A DNA stretch of 64,000 nucleotides. It comes from Polaromonas sp. JS666 (GTDB lineage: Bacteria; Pseudomonadota; Gammaproteobacteria; Burkholderiales; Burkholderiaceae_C). A program made the position numbers and the translations under genes. The stretch lies in the NCBI RefSeq assembly GCF_900103405.1, contig NZ_FNHX01000004.1:310001-374000 (forward strand). The letters are read 5' to 3'. Shown here piece by piece: positions 20,694-29,701 of this stretch (positions are counted from its first letter, which is position 1; each line of letters begins with the position of its first letter). The notes below the pieces were generated by a model that was given only the letters and a program-made list of their open reading frames with translations, was not told where the DNA came from and searched no databases.

Positions 20694-21374
20694 ATGCCTT
20701 CCGCCACCCCACCCACGCCCTCCCCGGTTGCCGCATCACCCGCCGCAGGCCTTTTTACCGACGACAGCCGCACCACGCGCTGCGCCTGGTGCCAGGCAAC
20801 GCCCCTCTACCGCAACTACCACGACAGCGAATGGGGTTTCCCGGTGGACGACGAACGCCGGCTGTTTGAAAAGATCTGCCTCGAGGGTTTCCAGGCCGGC
20901 CTGAGCTGGCTGACGATTTTGAACAAGCGCGAAGCCTTTCGCAGCGCCTTTGCCAACTTCGATGCAGAGCAGGTGGCGCGCTTCGGCGCGCGCGATATCA
21001 AGCGCCTGCTCAACGATACCGGCATAGTCCGCCACGCGGGCAAGATCGCCTCGACCATCAACAATGCGCAGCGTGTGATCGAACTGCGCAAAGAATTCGG
21101 CTCGCTGGGCGCTTTTGTCTGGCGGCTGGAGCCCGAGGCCAAGAGCCGGCCCGCGTCCATCACGCACGAGGCCGTCAAAGCCATGCCGACCTCGCCGGCC
21201 TCCACCGCGCTGTCCAAGGACCTCAAAAAACGCGGCTGGACGTTTGTGGGCCCGACCACCATGTATGCCTTTATGCAGGCCATGGGACTGGTCAATGACC
21301 ACCTTGAGGGCTGCGCCAGCCGCAAGGCCGCGCTGGCGGCGCGCAAGGTTTTTGCCCCGCCGCGCTTGCCCTAA
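20694..21374 (+). CDS. tag: DNA-3-methyladenine glycosylase I
   Basis: A base-excision repair enzyme of about 226 residues. RCAWC and YHDSEWGFPV place the zinc ligands C30 and H43 with the same 13-residue spacing as in E. coli Tag, and NDHLEGC supplies the C-terminal His and Cys with the expected spacing of four. The helix LSWLTILNKREAFRSAF and MYAFMQAMGLVNDH are family hallmarks. The start at 20694 leaves an N-terminal extension of about 26 Pro/Ser/Ala-rich residues; the ATG at 20655 is an alternative. Confidence 0.93.
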   Translation: MPSATPPTPSPVAASPAAGLFTDDSRTTRCAWCQATPLYRNYHDSEWGFPVDDERRLFEKICLEGFQAGLSWLTILNKREAFRSAFANFDAEQVARFGARDIKRLLNDTGIVRHAGKIASTINNAQRVIELRKEFGSLGAFVWRLEPEAKSRPASITHEAVKAMPTSPASTALSKDLKKRGWTFVGPTTMYAFMQAMGLVNDHLEGCASRKAALAARKVFAPPRLP

Positions 21375-21382
21375 GTTGCAGC

Positions 21383-22357
21383 TTATAGCCAGCGTGCGCG
21401 CTTGAAGCGCCAGTAGAGGAGCGAGCACGCCACCACAATCATGCTGATGGCCATAGGGTAGCCGTAGCGCCATTTGAGTTCGGGCATGGCTTCGAAATTC
21501 ATGCCCCAGATGCCGGCAAACGCGGTGCACACCGCAAAAATACTGGCCCAGGCCGCGAGCTTCTTGGTCACCTCGCTTTCCTCGATGGTGACCATCGCCA
21601 GGTTGACCTGGATGGCGGTGCCTATCGTGTCGCGCATGTTCTCAATCAGCGCATTGATGCGCGATAAATGGTCGACCACGTCGCGAAAATAATCCTGCAC
21701 GCCGCTGCAGATCTGCGGCACCCGCCCGCCGTAAAGCTTGCTGGCGCCTTCGAGCAGCGGCGCGACCGCGTGCTTGAGAATCATCACGCTGCCTTTGAGT
21801 TCGTAGAGCCGCTCGATGTTCTTGCGCGCGGCGCCGGGCGTGAAGATTTCCTTTTCGATCAATTCCAGCTCGGTCTCGAGGTCGTCGAGGATGGGAAAGT
21901 AGCGGTCGACCACCGCATCCATCAGGGCATACAGCACAAAACCCGAACCGTGGCGCAGCAGCTCGGGCTCGCGCTCGCAGCGTTCGCGCACGCCCAGAAA
22001 GCCCTTGTTGCTGCGGTTGCGTACCGAGAGCACGTAGTTTTTCCCGGTGAACACATCGACCTCTCCGACGTGAAGTTCGCCCGGCTTGTCGGTGGAGCGC
22101 TCCACCAGGTGCAGCACCGAAAACAGCGAGGCGCCGTACTCTTCTATCTTGGGTCGCTGGTGGCCGTGCCGGGCGTCTTCGACCGCCAGCTCATGCAGGC
22201 TGAACTCGTGCTGCATTTCCTCGAGCTCTTCCGGCGTGGCGTCCTGCAGCGCCACCCAGACAAAGGCATCGGGTCGGCAAATGTAGTCGCTGATCTCGCT
22301 GACCGGGATGTCGGCGAGCTTGGTGCCGTTCTGGTAAACCACGCAATTGATAAGCAT
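21383..22357 (-). CDS. corA: CorA family magnesium/cobalt transporter
   Basis: A 324-residue divalent-cation channel. It has a long cytosolic alpha/beta and helical N-terminal part, then two C-terminal membrane helices. The invariant GMN motif appears as GIWGMNFEAMPEL between them, and the tail ends in the basic RFKRARWL. It acts as an inner-membrane pentamer. The gene is convergent with tag, eight bases apart. Confidence 0.93.
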   Translation of the reverse strand: MLINCVVYQNGTKLADIPVSEISDYICRPDAFVWVALQDATPEELEEMQHEFSLHELAVEDARHGHQRPKIEEYGASLFSVLHLVERSTDKPGELHVGEVDVFTGKNYVLSVRNRSNKGFLGVRERCEREPELLRHGSGFVLYALMDAVVDRYFPILDDLETELELIEKEIFTPGAARKNIERLYELKGSVMILKHAVAPLLEGASKLYGGRVPQICSGVQDYFRDVVDHLSRINALIENMRDTIGTAIQVNLAMVTIEESEVTKKLAAWASIFAVCTAFAGIWGMNFEAMPELKWRYGYPMAISMIVVACSLLYWRFKRARWL

Positions 22358-22445
22358 CTTATGTATCCCGCAAGTTGGCTGCCTGCGTGGATTCTGGCAC
22401 AGTGGCCCTCAAGCGCAACAGCGCTCGCGCGCCTCCCCTGCCCAG

Positions 22446-22919
22446 TTAAGCAGGCCGGCGCGGAACCACCAGGTTGTAGACGGACTGCTGCAGCACATCG
22501 CCATGCTGGTTGATCGTCTGGCTACGCACCACGACCCGGCCACGGTCCGGCCGCGAGGCAGAGGGCGTCACACTGACCACTTCGGTCTCGACATGCAGCA
22601 CATTGCCGGGACGCGTAGGCTTGGGCCAGCTGATCTCGCCACCCGCGCCTATGATGCCGCCGGCCAGCGGCAAACCACCACCAACCAGGAGGCGCATCGT
22701 GACGGCCGCCGTATGCCAGCCGCTGGCCGCCAGGCCGCCAAACAGCGTGGACCTGGCGGCTTCATCGCTCAGGTGAAACGGTTGGGGATCAAACTGCGCG
22801 GCGAACGAAGTGATCTGCGCCTCATCGAGTGCGTGTTCGCCACTGACAAAACGGTCACCAGGCTTCAGGTCATCCAGGTAGCGCAGCGTGGCAGCGCCGG
22901 TTTCAGGACTTGTGCTCAT
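22446..22919 (-). CDS. MaoC-like hotdog dehydratase
   Basis: A hotdog-fold protein of about 157 residues. The MaoC signature is visible as ITSFAAQFDPQPFHLSDEAA followed by LFGGLAASGWHTAA, holding the Asp/His pair of R-specific enoyl hydratases. The likely substrate is an acyl-CoA. The ATG at 22919 is preferred to the GTG at 22931. It is the last gene of the marR-MFS-MATE-maoC row, which has gaps under 35 bases. Confidence 0.85.
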   Translation of the reverse strand: MSTSPETGAATLRYLDDLKPGDRFVSGEHALDEAQITSFAAQFDPQPFHLSDEAARSTLFGGLAASGWHTAAVTMRLLVGGGLPLAGGIIGAGGEISWPKPTRPGNVLHVETEVVSVTPSASRPDRGRVVVRSQTINQHGDVLQQSVYNLVVPRRPA

Positions 22920-22949
22920 GCTCTTTTTCACCTTTCGCTGTACTGAATC

Positions 22950-24353
22950 TCACACCGGCCGGATACGCCGCAGCAGCGTCGCCGTGCGGCAAGGCCATCC
23001 CACCCGGCCAAACCATGCGCCACCGGCAATGGCGGCAGCAATCACCACACCATAGACCACCAGCGCCGCGCCTTGCGCCATAAACACCTGCGCCAGCCCG
23101 CCACCCCAACGGATCACGAGCCAGCCGCCCACAGCGGCAACCGCCAGTCGCGCGATGTTGGCGGCCACCGGCCATAACAAGCGCCCTGCCCCTTGCGAGG
23201 CAAAGTACAACACCAGCCCGACGCCGAAAAAGCCATACAGCGGCCCAACCGCGCGCAGGTACAGCGTGCCAGCTTCCAGCATGGCAGGGTCAGCGCCAAA
23301 CAGCGAGAGCCACGCGCGCGGAAACGCCGCAGCGGCCAGCCCGATAGCCTCCGTCATGGCAAAGGCCATGCCGGCGCCTATCCAGCTTGCGCGCAGCGCC
23401 CGCTCATGCAGGCCCGCGCCCATACAGGTGCCGACCATCGCGACCAGCGGTGCACCCAGGCCAAACACCAACGGCACCAGCAAATACTCCAGCCGCGAAG
23501 CCGTACCGTAGCCCGCAATGGCGGCCGGCCCGAAGCCACCCGCCAGCGAGGTGGCCACGCCGATGGCCAAATTGGTGGCCACGGTGGAGATAGAGCCCAC
23601 CAGGCCGATGCGCAGGATGTCGCGAAACAAGGGCCAGCGCAACTTGACGGTGGCCAGCGAGGGCTTGAGCAGACTGCTCTGCGACCACAGGTAGACAGCG
23701 AGCGCCAGCGTGCCAGCCAGGTAATACAGCAGCAGCGCGATCGCGCCGCCGGCGATGCCCAAGGCCGGCACCGGGCCCCAGCCGAAAATCAGCAAGGGCG
23801 ACAGCGGCACCAACAAAACCACCCCTGCCACCGTCACATTGGCCGGCACCGACATATTGCCCGTACCGCGAATCACCGCCGCGAGCGAATTGAAAAGCCA
23901 CACCAGAACCGCACCGGCAAACACCCAGTGTGAATAACTCAACGCCGCCTCCAGCGAAACGCCGCTGCCGCCCATCTGGCTGTAAAGCCAACGGCCGCCG
24001 AGCAGCAGCGCCAGCGAAAACGCCAAGCCAAAGCCCAGCGCAATCACTGCCGCATGCAGCACCAATGCGTTCGCATCATCACGCCGCCCTGCGCCCAGCG
24101 CGCGCGCCACCGACGATGCAATGCCGCCGCCCATGGCGCCTGCCGAGGTCATTTGCATCAGCATCACGACAGGAAACACCAACGCCATACCGGCCAGTGC
24201 GTCGGTGCCGAGCTTGCCTACAAAGTAGGTTTCGATCAGGCCGACCGCCGCCTGCGCCACCATGACCAGTACATTGGGTGCAGCCAGGCGCAGCAGGGTG
24301 CGGCCTATCGGCGCTTCGAGCAGCAGGCGCGTTCGCGGGTCAACAGTGCTCAT
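22950..24353 (-). CDS. MATE family multidrug efflux transporter
   Basis: A 467-residue inner-membrane cation/drug antiporter with about twelve hydrophobic segments. The start contains RLAAPNVLVMVAQAAVGLIE, and two pseudo-symmetric halves are visible. It lies 16 bases after an MFS gene and in the same transcript as a MarR regulator, so it is likely derepressed together with that pump. The export substrate is unknown. Confidence 0.9.
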   Translation of the reverse strand: MSTVDPRTRLLLEAPIGRTLLRLAAPNVLVMVAQAAVGLIETYFVGKLGTDALAGMALVFPVVMLMQMTSAGAMGGGIASSVARALGAGRRDDANALVLHAAVIALGFGLAFSLALLLGGRWLYSQMGGSGVSLEAALSYSHWVFAGAVLVWLFNSLAAVIRGTGNMSVPANVTVAGVVLLVPLSPLLIFGWGPVPALGIAGGAIALLLYYLAGTLALAVYLWSQSSLLKPSLATVKLRWPLFRDILRIGLVGSISTVATNLAIGVATSLAGGFGPAAIAGYGTASRLEYLLVPLVFGLGAPLVAMVGTCMGAGLHERALRASWIGAGMAFAMTEAIGLAAAAFPRAWLSLFGADPAMLEAGTLYLRAVGPLYGFFGVGLVLYFASQGAGRLLWPVAANIARLAVAAVGGWLVIRWGGGLAQVFMAQGAALVVYGVVIAAAIAGGAWFGRVGWPCRTATLLRRIRPV

Positions 24354-24369
24354 CGCAGCCTGAGTAATG

Positions 24370-25638
24370 TCAGGCTGCCGCCTTGGCCGCCATCTGCCGC
24401 GGCAGCAAGGCCTCGCGTATCGGCAGGTTCACCAGCGCAGCGCCGACAGCCAGCACGATGTCGATGTACCAGACCCAGTCGTAGCTGCCGGTGGCCTGGA
24501 ATATATAGCCGCCCAGGTAGGCACCCAGAAAGCCCCCCACCTGGTGCGACAGCATGACCACACCGAACAGCATGGCCATATTGGCCGTGCCGAACATCTT
24601 GGCGACCAGGCCCACTGTGGGCGGAACGGTGGACAGAAAGGTCACGCCCATGACGGCGGCGAAGATCAGCATCACCGCCGGCGTTTTGGGCGCGAGCAGG
24701 AAGATGAGCACCGCCAGGCCGCGCGCTGCGTACAACAGGGCCAGCAAGGACTTCATGCGCCACTTCCCCACGGCCCAGCCCATGGCCAGGCTACCGACGA
24801 TGTTGAAGAGACCGATCATCGCCAGCGACCAGCCGCCGACTTCCGGCGGCAAGCCGCAGGCTGCGACCACCCCTGGCAAATGCGTGGCAAGAAACGCCAC
24901 ATGAAAGCCGCACACCAGGAAACCCGCAGCCAGGTAACGATAACTGGGCGTGGCGATGGCCTGGCTGATGGCCTGGCGTGCGCTCAGCGCTTTTGTGCCC
25001 GACGCTGCCGCAGCTTGCGCCGCCAGTGCATTTGAGTTGCCCTTGAGTACCAGCACCGCCGGCACCGCCAGCAGCACCAATGCACCCAGCCATTGCATGG
25101 CACTCGCCCAGCCGACAGCGGCGGTAAGGCCAATAGCAATCGGCGCCATCGCGAACTGGCCGAAAGAGCCGCCCGCGTTGACGATACCGGTCGCAAGGCC
25201 GCGCTTTTCCGGCGGCACCAGCCGCGTGCTTGCGGCCATCAGCACCGAGGGGCCGGCCATGCCGGCGCCGCCCGCGGCCAGCACGCCTATCGCAAAGATC
25301 AGCCCGGCCGTGCTGGTCATGAGCGGCGTGATGATGGTGCCCACGGCCACCAGTAGCACACCGAGAAAGATCACGCGGCCCGTGCCTATGCGGTCGGCCA
25401 CCGCGCCGGCAAAGGGCTGGGTCAGCCCCCACCAGAGCTGGCCGAAGGCGAAGGCCAGGCTGATGCTGCCTATGCCCAGCGCGGTCGAGGTGTTGAGGGC
25501 CGAGAGGAACAAGCCCATGGTCTGGCGCACGCCCATGGTGAGGGCAAAGGTGCCGCCCGCGGCCAGCAGCACCAGCCATATGGCGATGCGGCCGGCACTG
25601 GAAGGCGCGGCGGACTTGGAAGGCAAGGGTTTATTCAT
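24370..25638 (-). CDS. MFS transporter under the MarR regulator
   Basis: A major facilitator of about 422 residues with twelve hydrophobic segments. The N-half shows the family loop GAVADRIGTGRVIFLG between helices 2 and 3. It overlaps the marR stop by eight to eleven bases; GGAG stands just upstream of the paired ATGs at 25641 and 25638. Regulator plus transporter in one transcript is the usual MarR drug-efflux layout, although the protein also resembles carboxylate transporters. Confidence 0.9.
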   Translation of the reverse strand: MNKPLPSKSAAPSSAGRIAIWLVLLAAGGTFALTMGVRQTMGLFLSALNTSTALGIGSISLAFAFGQLWWGLTQPFAGAVADRIGTGRVIFLGVLLVAVGTIITPLMTSTAGLIFAIGVLAAGGAGMAGPSVLMAASTRLVPPEKRGLATGIVNAGGSFGQFAMAPIAIGLTAAVGWASAMQWLGALVLLAVPAVLVLKGNSNALAAQAAAASGTKALSARQAISQAIATPSYRYLAAGFLVCGFHVAFLATHLPGVVAACGLPPEVGGWSLAMIGLFNIVGSLAMGWAVGKWRMKSLLALLYAARGLAVLIFLLAPKTPAVMLIFAAVMGVTFLSTVPPTVGLVAKMFGTANMAMLFGVVMLSHQVGGFLGAYLGGYIFQATGSYDWVWYIDIVLAVGAALVNLPIREALLPRQMAAKAAA

Positions 25639-26110
25639 CATCGGCTCCGGGTTCGATGGGGGACAAAAGTTCCAGGGATTCATTGACCAGCGTGTGCAGG
25701 GCCAGCACACGTTCGACGCCCAGCAGCGCGTTGAGCTGTTCCTGCGCGGCCTTCCAGCGCGCGCGGGCCTCCTCGCGCTTGGCGCGGCCCGCGGCGGTCA
25801 GCACCACGGTGCGGCTGCGCGCGTCGCTGCCGGCGGCAAGTTCTATCCAGCCGGCGTCTATCAACGGCTTGAGGTTGCGTGTCAGCGTGGAAGCGCTGAC
25901 TTTCATGCCGCGCGCAAGTTCACCGGGCCGCATGGGGCCTAGCCCGAGTACATAGGTCAGCAGGGAATACTGGGTGGTCTTCAGCCCCACCTTGGCCATC
26001 TCGAGGTCGTAGTGGTGCGCGACGCGGCGCATCAGCTGGCGCAGCTTCAGGTTGGTGCAGCCCTGCACCTTGAGCTCGGCCTGGGTTGACAGGCGGATTT
26101 TCCCGTTCAT
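25631..26110 (-). CDS. MarR family transcriptional regulator
   Basis: A 159-residue winged-helix repressor. LRRVAHHYDLEMAKVGLKTTQYSLL leads into the helix-turn-helix (ELARGMKVSASTLTRNLKPL) and the wing (GSDARSRTVVLTAAGRA). It overlaps the start of the MFS gene and is divergent from a thioesterase. Two perfect palindromes in the 39 bases between them are almost certainly its operators, so it should repress both its own operon and the thioesterase. The ligand is unknown. Confidence 0.92.
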   Translation of the reverse strand: MNGKIRLSTQAELKVQGCTNLKLRQLMRRVAHHYDLEMAKVGLKTTQYSLLTYVLGLGPMRPGELARGMKVSASTLTRNLKPLIDAGWIELAAGSDARSRTVVLTAAGRAKREEARARWKAAQEQLNALLGVERVLALHTLVNESLELLSPIEPGADDE

Positions 26111-26117
26111 AATTTTA

Positions 26118-26129
26118 TTGTAGCTACAA
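26118..26129. promoter_or_regulatory. MarR operator candidate 1
   Basis: TTGTAGCTACAA is a perfect 12-bp palindrome eight bases before the marR start codon. Its half-site TTG-N6-CAA is shared with the second palindrome. Confidence 0.75.
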
Positions 26130-26132
26130 CTA

Positions 26133-26144
26133 TTGCATATGCAA
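26133..26144. promoter_or_regulatory. MarR operator candidate 2
   Basis: TTGCATATGCAA is a perfect 12-bp palindrome whose centre lies 15 bases from that of the first site. It ends five bases before the ATG of the thioesterase, so repressor binding would block both promoters. Confidence 0.75.
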
Positions 26145-26149
26145 CAATT

Positions 26150-26704
26150 ATGGACGATATGACCCCACAAGAAACATTGACTCAGTGGTTGGAACAAAGC
26201 GCCGCGGTGCGCGCCCGCATGGAAGGTGGCGGCGGCAGGCCCGGCCTGGCTCGGCCGGAAGACGTGGCCGGTAAAACCGGCATGGAAGTCATGAGCGCCA
26301 TGCTGGACGGCAAGCTGCCCTACCCGCACATCGCCGACACGCTGGATTTCGCGCTGATAGAAATCGAGCCCGGCAAGGCCGTGTTCCAGGGCACGCCGCA
26401 GCTCAAGCACTACAACCCGCTGGGCACGGTGCACGGCGGCTGGTATGCCACGATGCTGGATTCCGCCGTGGGCTGCGCCGTGCACACCATGATGCCCGCA
26501 GGCCGGGCCTACACCACGGCCGAACTGAGCATCAACATCGTGCGCGCCGCCTCGCACAAGACCGGGCCGCTGCGCGCCATAGGCTCGGTGATCCACTGCG
26601 GCCGCCAGCTGGCCACCGCCGAAGGCCGCATCGTGGGGCCGGACGGCAAGCTGTATGCGCATGCGACCACGACCTGCCTGGTGTTTGAAGTACCACAGAA
26701 ATAG
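26150..26704 (+). CDS. PaaI-type acyl-CoA thioesterase
   Basis: A hotdog-fold thioesterase of 184 residues, longer than the usual 140 by an N-terminal helical extension. The catalytic region is NPLGTVHGGWYATMLDSAVGCAVH, followed by GRAYTTAELSINIVRAA. It should hydrolyse an acyl- or aryl-CoA. The gene begins directly after a MarR operator; neither ATG 26150 nor ATG 26159 has a convincing ribosome site, so translation may be leaderless. Shared control with MFS, MATE and MaoC genes suggests response to an aromatic or acyl compound. Confidence 0.88.
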   Translation: MDDMTPQETLTQWLEQSAAVRARMEGGGGRPGLARPEDVAGKTGMEVMSAMLDGKLPYPHIADTLDFALIEIEPGKAVFQGTPQLKHYNPLGTVHGGWYATMLDSAVGCAVHTMMPAGRAYTTAELSINIVRAASHKTGPLRAIGSVIHCGRQLATAEGRIVGPDGKLYAHATTTCLVFEVPQK

Positions 26705-26766
26705 CACCGGCGAAGCGCACGCCAGGCCGGGCAGGTTGAAAGAAGGGTGTGATGTCCGATGCGCTT

Positions 26767-27900
26767 TCAGTCACGGCCCGGCCTTAAGCAGGCAATGGCC
26801 GCCCATGACAGAAGAAGTGCGCAGACACCGTAAATCCATTCAGGCGGCGCGACCGGCAACAGCAGGCCGGCGAGCACAGGGCCGATACCCGCACCCATGT
26901 CCCGCCAGACCGAGCGTGTGGCAAGGGCATGTATGCGCCCGGGTCCCGGTGTGCGAAGAGCCACCAGGGCCGGCAATAGCGGCAACAGCAAGGCACGCAA
27001 AACCACGATCACCAGCGAGCAGGTCCACAGCCAGCCGAAGCCAAAACCCACGAGGGCCGCGGAAGTCAACACGGAAAGGGTCACCAGCAGAACCTCAATG
27101 CCGTATTTTTCGGCCATGCGGCCGCCGACAGGGCCCAGGAGGATTTCCGCCAGGTAGCGGACCGACAGCAGAAGGCCCGCCACGATGACGGGATTGCCCG
27201 GCAACAGGTCACGGCCCAGATAAGACAAACCGATGATGAACAGGCCGTCCAGCACCAGGCCTTCAATGAATGACCAGGTATCGAGGCTGCCCGGGAGCCT
27301 GGCCCTTTTTGTCGCCGGCGGCTCGCCATGGGGGATGGTCGGGAGCTGCCGCGTGACCAGCAGCCCGGCCCCCGCCACAGCCGCAAACACAAAAAAGATG
27401 ATTCTGGGACCCAGCCAGAGCGCACACGCACCGCCCAAAGGCAATGCAAGCATGGGCCCCAAGGCCGTAAACGCACGGGACCGCCCCGCCCGGCGCGCGG
27501 CACCCGCCGGTTCGGCGGTGGCCAAGGCCTGGGTGGCCAGGTTCAGCGCGGCAAAAGCCAGGCCCCACAGGAGCCGCAAGAGCAGCAAAGCGACGAATCC
27601 CGTGAATGTGGCGTAACCCAGCGCGCATACCGCGGCCGCAAGCACCGCCAAGGAACAGGTGAGCCTCTCGCCGTTGCGGGCATAAAACTTCGCCACCATG
27701 CCGTAACCGGCGATGCGCACGAGGCGATTCGCGGCCAGGAGAACGCCCGCTTCGGGCAAAGTAACGCCAAACGCGGGCGCGAACATCGGCAAGAGCAGGT
27801 AGAGCACCGTGTCTCCCGGAAGCGACAGCCCGAGCGCCATGGCGGCATGGCGTGAGTTGCGGTCCGGGTCAGGGACGATGGGCTGTTTCATGGACCGCAT
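26767..27900 (-). CDS. MFS transporter divergent from a LysR regulator
   Basis: A major facilitator of about 377 residues with roughly twelve hydrophobic segments (for example LLLRLLWGLAFAALNLATQA). It resembles drug or metabolite efflux MFS proteins. The start could be ATG 27900 or ATG 27891. It diverges from a LysR gene only 66 bases away, so it is the probable target of that regulator. Substrate unknown. Confidence 0.85.
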   Translation of the reverse strand: MRSMKQPIVPDPDRNSRHAAMALGLSLPGDTVLYLLLPMFAPAFGVTLPEAGVLLAANRLVRIAGYGMVAKFYARNGERLTCSLAVLAAAVCALGYATFTGFVALLLLRLLWGLAFAALNLATQALATAEPAGAARRAGRSRAFTALGPMLALPLGGACALWLGPRIIFFVFAAVAGAGLLVTRQLPTIPHGEPPATKRARLPGSLDTWSFIEGLVLDGLFIIGLSYLGRDLLPGNPVIVAGLLLSVRYLAEILLGPVGGRMAEKYGIEVLLVTLSVLTSAALVGFGFGWLWTCSLVIVVLRALLLPLLPALVALRTPGPGRIHALATRSVWRDMGAGIGPVLAGLLLPVAPPEWIYGVCALLLSWAAIACLRPGRD

Positions 27901-27966
27901 GGTGCGCGACGCCACCGCTCCCGACAAACGATATTCGTGCGCAGCACGTGTGAGAAAATGACACAC

Positions 27967-28854
27967 ATGTCGCCCCGCTTACCTCCGTTGAATGCGGTCC
28001 GTGCTTTCGCGGCGGCGGCGCGGCATCTGAGCTTCACCCGTGCGGCCCTTGAATTGCACGTCACACACGGCGCCATCAGCCGCCAGATCAAGACGCTGGA
28101 AGCTTTTCTTGGCGTGGACCTGTTCGAGCGAAAAACCCGGCAAGTCCACCTCACGGCGGCCGGCCATCAGTTCCATGCGCAGGCCGGGCCCGCACTCGAT
28201 CAGATCGGCGAAGCGGCCCAATCGCTCAGGGCCCGGACGCCATCGCGCGCTGTGAGGGTCAACGTCAGGCCCACTTTCGCTGTGCGCTGGCTGATTCCGA
28301 GGCTACCCGGGTTCGTGGCAAAGCACCCGGACATCGAACTGCAGATGATGACCAGCACGCTGGCGCCGGATCAAGCAGCTGAGGCATTCGACCTTGCCAT
28401 CCGGCGGAGCACCAAGGGATGGCCGCAGGCGATGCAGATCCGCCCATTCCTGGAGGACGAGGTCCTGGTCGTTGGATCTCCCGCATTGTTCGCCCATCGT
28501 CCCGTCACCGATCCGCAATCTTTGGCTTCCCATGTCTTGCTGCTGTCGAAATCGCGCGGCAATGATTGGAGCAACTGGAAAAAGCATGTGAATGCGCCTG
28601 GGCTGGAACCCGCCAGCTGCCTGCAGTTCGAGCACCTGCATTTTGTCCTTCAGGCGGCCGTCGACGGGCTGGGTTTCGCGCTGGCGCCGACAACCCTGAT
28701 TGCCCACGACATCGCTTCGGGACGGTTGACCTGCCCTTTGCCTGAATTGCGGATGGCGCTGAGCCGCCACTACTTTGGCCTCGCACCGGATGCGACACCC
28801 GAAACACAGTGTTTTGTGCAATGGCTTATGGAAGAGATGAAAACCGCACGATAG
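27967..28854 (+). CDS. LysR family regulator, GcvA-like
   Basis: A 295-residue LysR-type regulator. The N-terminal LPPLNAVRAFAAAARHLSF and GAISRQIKTLEAFLGVDLFER form the winged helix-turn-helix; the periplasmic-binding-like domain follows. The style matches the GcvA subgroup (P-L-N-A-L/V-R-A-F). An ATG at 27958 and a GTG at 27937 are alternative starts. It probably controls the adjacent MFS gene in response to that pump's substrate. Confidence 0.88.
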   Translation: MSPRLPPLNAVRAFAAAARHLSFTRAALELHVTHGAISRQIKTLEAFLGVDLFERKTRQVHLTAAGHQFHAQAGPALDQIGEAAQSLRARTPSRAVRVNVRPTFAVRWLIPRLPGFVAKHPDIELQMMTSTLAPDQAAEAFDLAIRRSTKGWPQAMQIRPFLEDEVLVVGSPALFAHRPVTDPQSLASHVLLLSKSRGNDWSNWKKHVNAPGLEPASCLQFEHLHFVLQAAVDGLGFALAPTTLIAHDIASGRLTCPLPELRMALSRHYFGLAPDATPETQCFVQWLMEEMKTAR

Positions 28855-29182
28855 GCCCAGCAAGCCCGCCGCTTGTTCCCTGCGTCTTTGACCTCAGGCT
28901 GCGCGCCCGCCTTATCATTGCCGCGAGGATTTTTTCTGCCGCGCCCCATTGCAGGAGCAGTGCAGGCCAAGCCTCACTATGCGGCAAACGGCGCTTGACG
29001 GCCGCTTGCCAAGAGCCGACGCGCCACGACGTTCCCATGGCGCAGATCTGCTGGCTGATGGAGATCCAACTGAGGCAGATGCTTGGCGAGACGGAGGCTC
29101 CCAGCCGGCTCCAGCCCAAGAACAGCATCATTTTTCAGGTACGCCGCTTCCCAGTCCACAACGCAGACCTCAACAACACCCC
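28855..29182. other. Intergenic region without a supported gene
   Basis: These 328 bases contain a plus-strand open frame (28809-29186), but its translation has no recognisable fold and overlaps the end of the LysR gene. I see no strong terminator or operator. It probably carries the promoter of the GNAT-Nudix pair. Confidence 0.45.
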
Positions 29183-29701
29183 ATGAATACACCTGCATTG
29201 AGCGCCGCCATCTATATTCGCCACCCCGTCCTTTCCGACGAGCGCGCGTTTCTTTCCGCAGTACGCGCAAGCCGCGCGCTTCATCACCCATGGACGGCAC
29301 CACCCGACACACCGGCCCTGTTTCGCGCCTACGTCGAGCGCATGGGCCTGCCCGCCAACAGCGCCTTCCTCGTCTGCCGCCGCGACACTCACGCCTTGGT
29401 GGGTGTCATCAACATCACGAATATCGTGCTGGGCCTGTTTCGCAGCGGCTATCTTGGCTACTACGCCTTCGCGGGGCATGAGCGGCAAGGCCTCATGCGC
29501 CAGGGACTGCAGGCCGCCGTGGGGCAAGCATTCAAGTCACTCAAGCTGCACCGCTTGGAAGCGAATATCCAGCCGGCGAACGCGGCCTCCATTGCCCTGG
29601 TCGCGTCCTGCGGATTCACACAGGAAGGGTATTCACCGCGGTACCTGAAGATAGGCGGCCGCTGGCGTGATCACGAACGCTGGGCCGTCTTGGCCTCCTA
29701 G
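29183..29701 (+). CDS. GNAT acetyltransferase, RimJ/RimL type
   Basis: A 172-residue acetyltransferase. The acetyl-CoA site and late motifs are recognisable: GYYAFAGHERQGLMRQGLQAA corresponds to motif A and LHRLEANIQPANAASIALV to motif B. RimJ/RimL proteins acetylate protein N-termini or small amines. It shares one base with the following Nudix gene, so they form a pair. Confidence 0.87.
   Translation: MNTPALSAAIYIRHPVLSDERAFLSAVRASRALHHPWTAPPDTPALFRAYVERMGLPANSAFLVCRRDTHALVGVINITNIVLGLFRSGYLGYYAFAGHERQGLMRQGLQAAVGQAFKSLKLHRLEANIQPANAASIALVASCGFTQEGYSPRYLKIGGRWRDHERWAVLAS

Noticed and set aside
28809..29186. 125-codon plus-strand frame between LysR and GNAT genes
   Set aside because: Overlaps the LysR end and shows no family feature, signal or ribosome site; kept only as an intergenic note.
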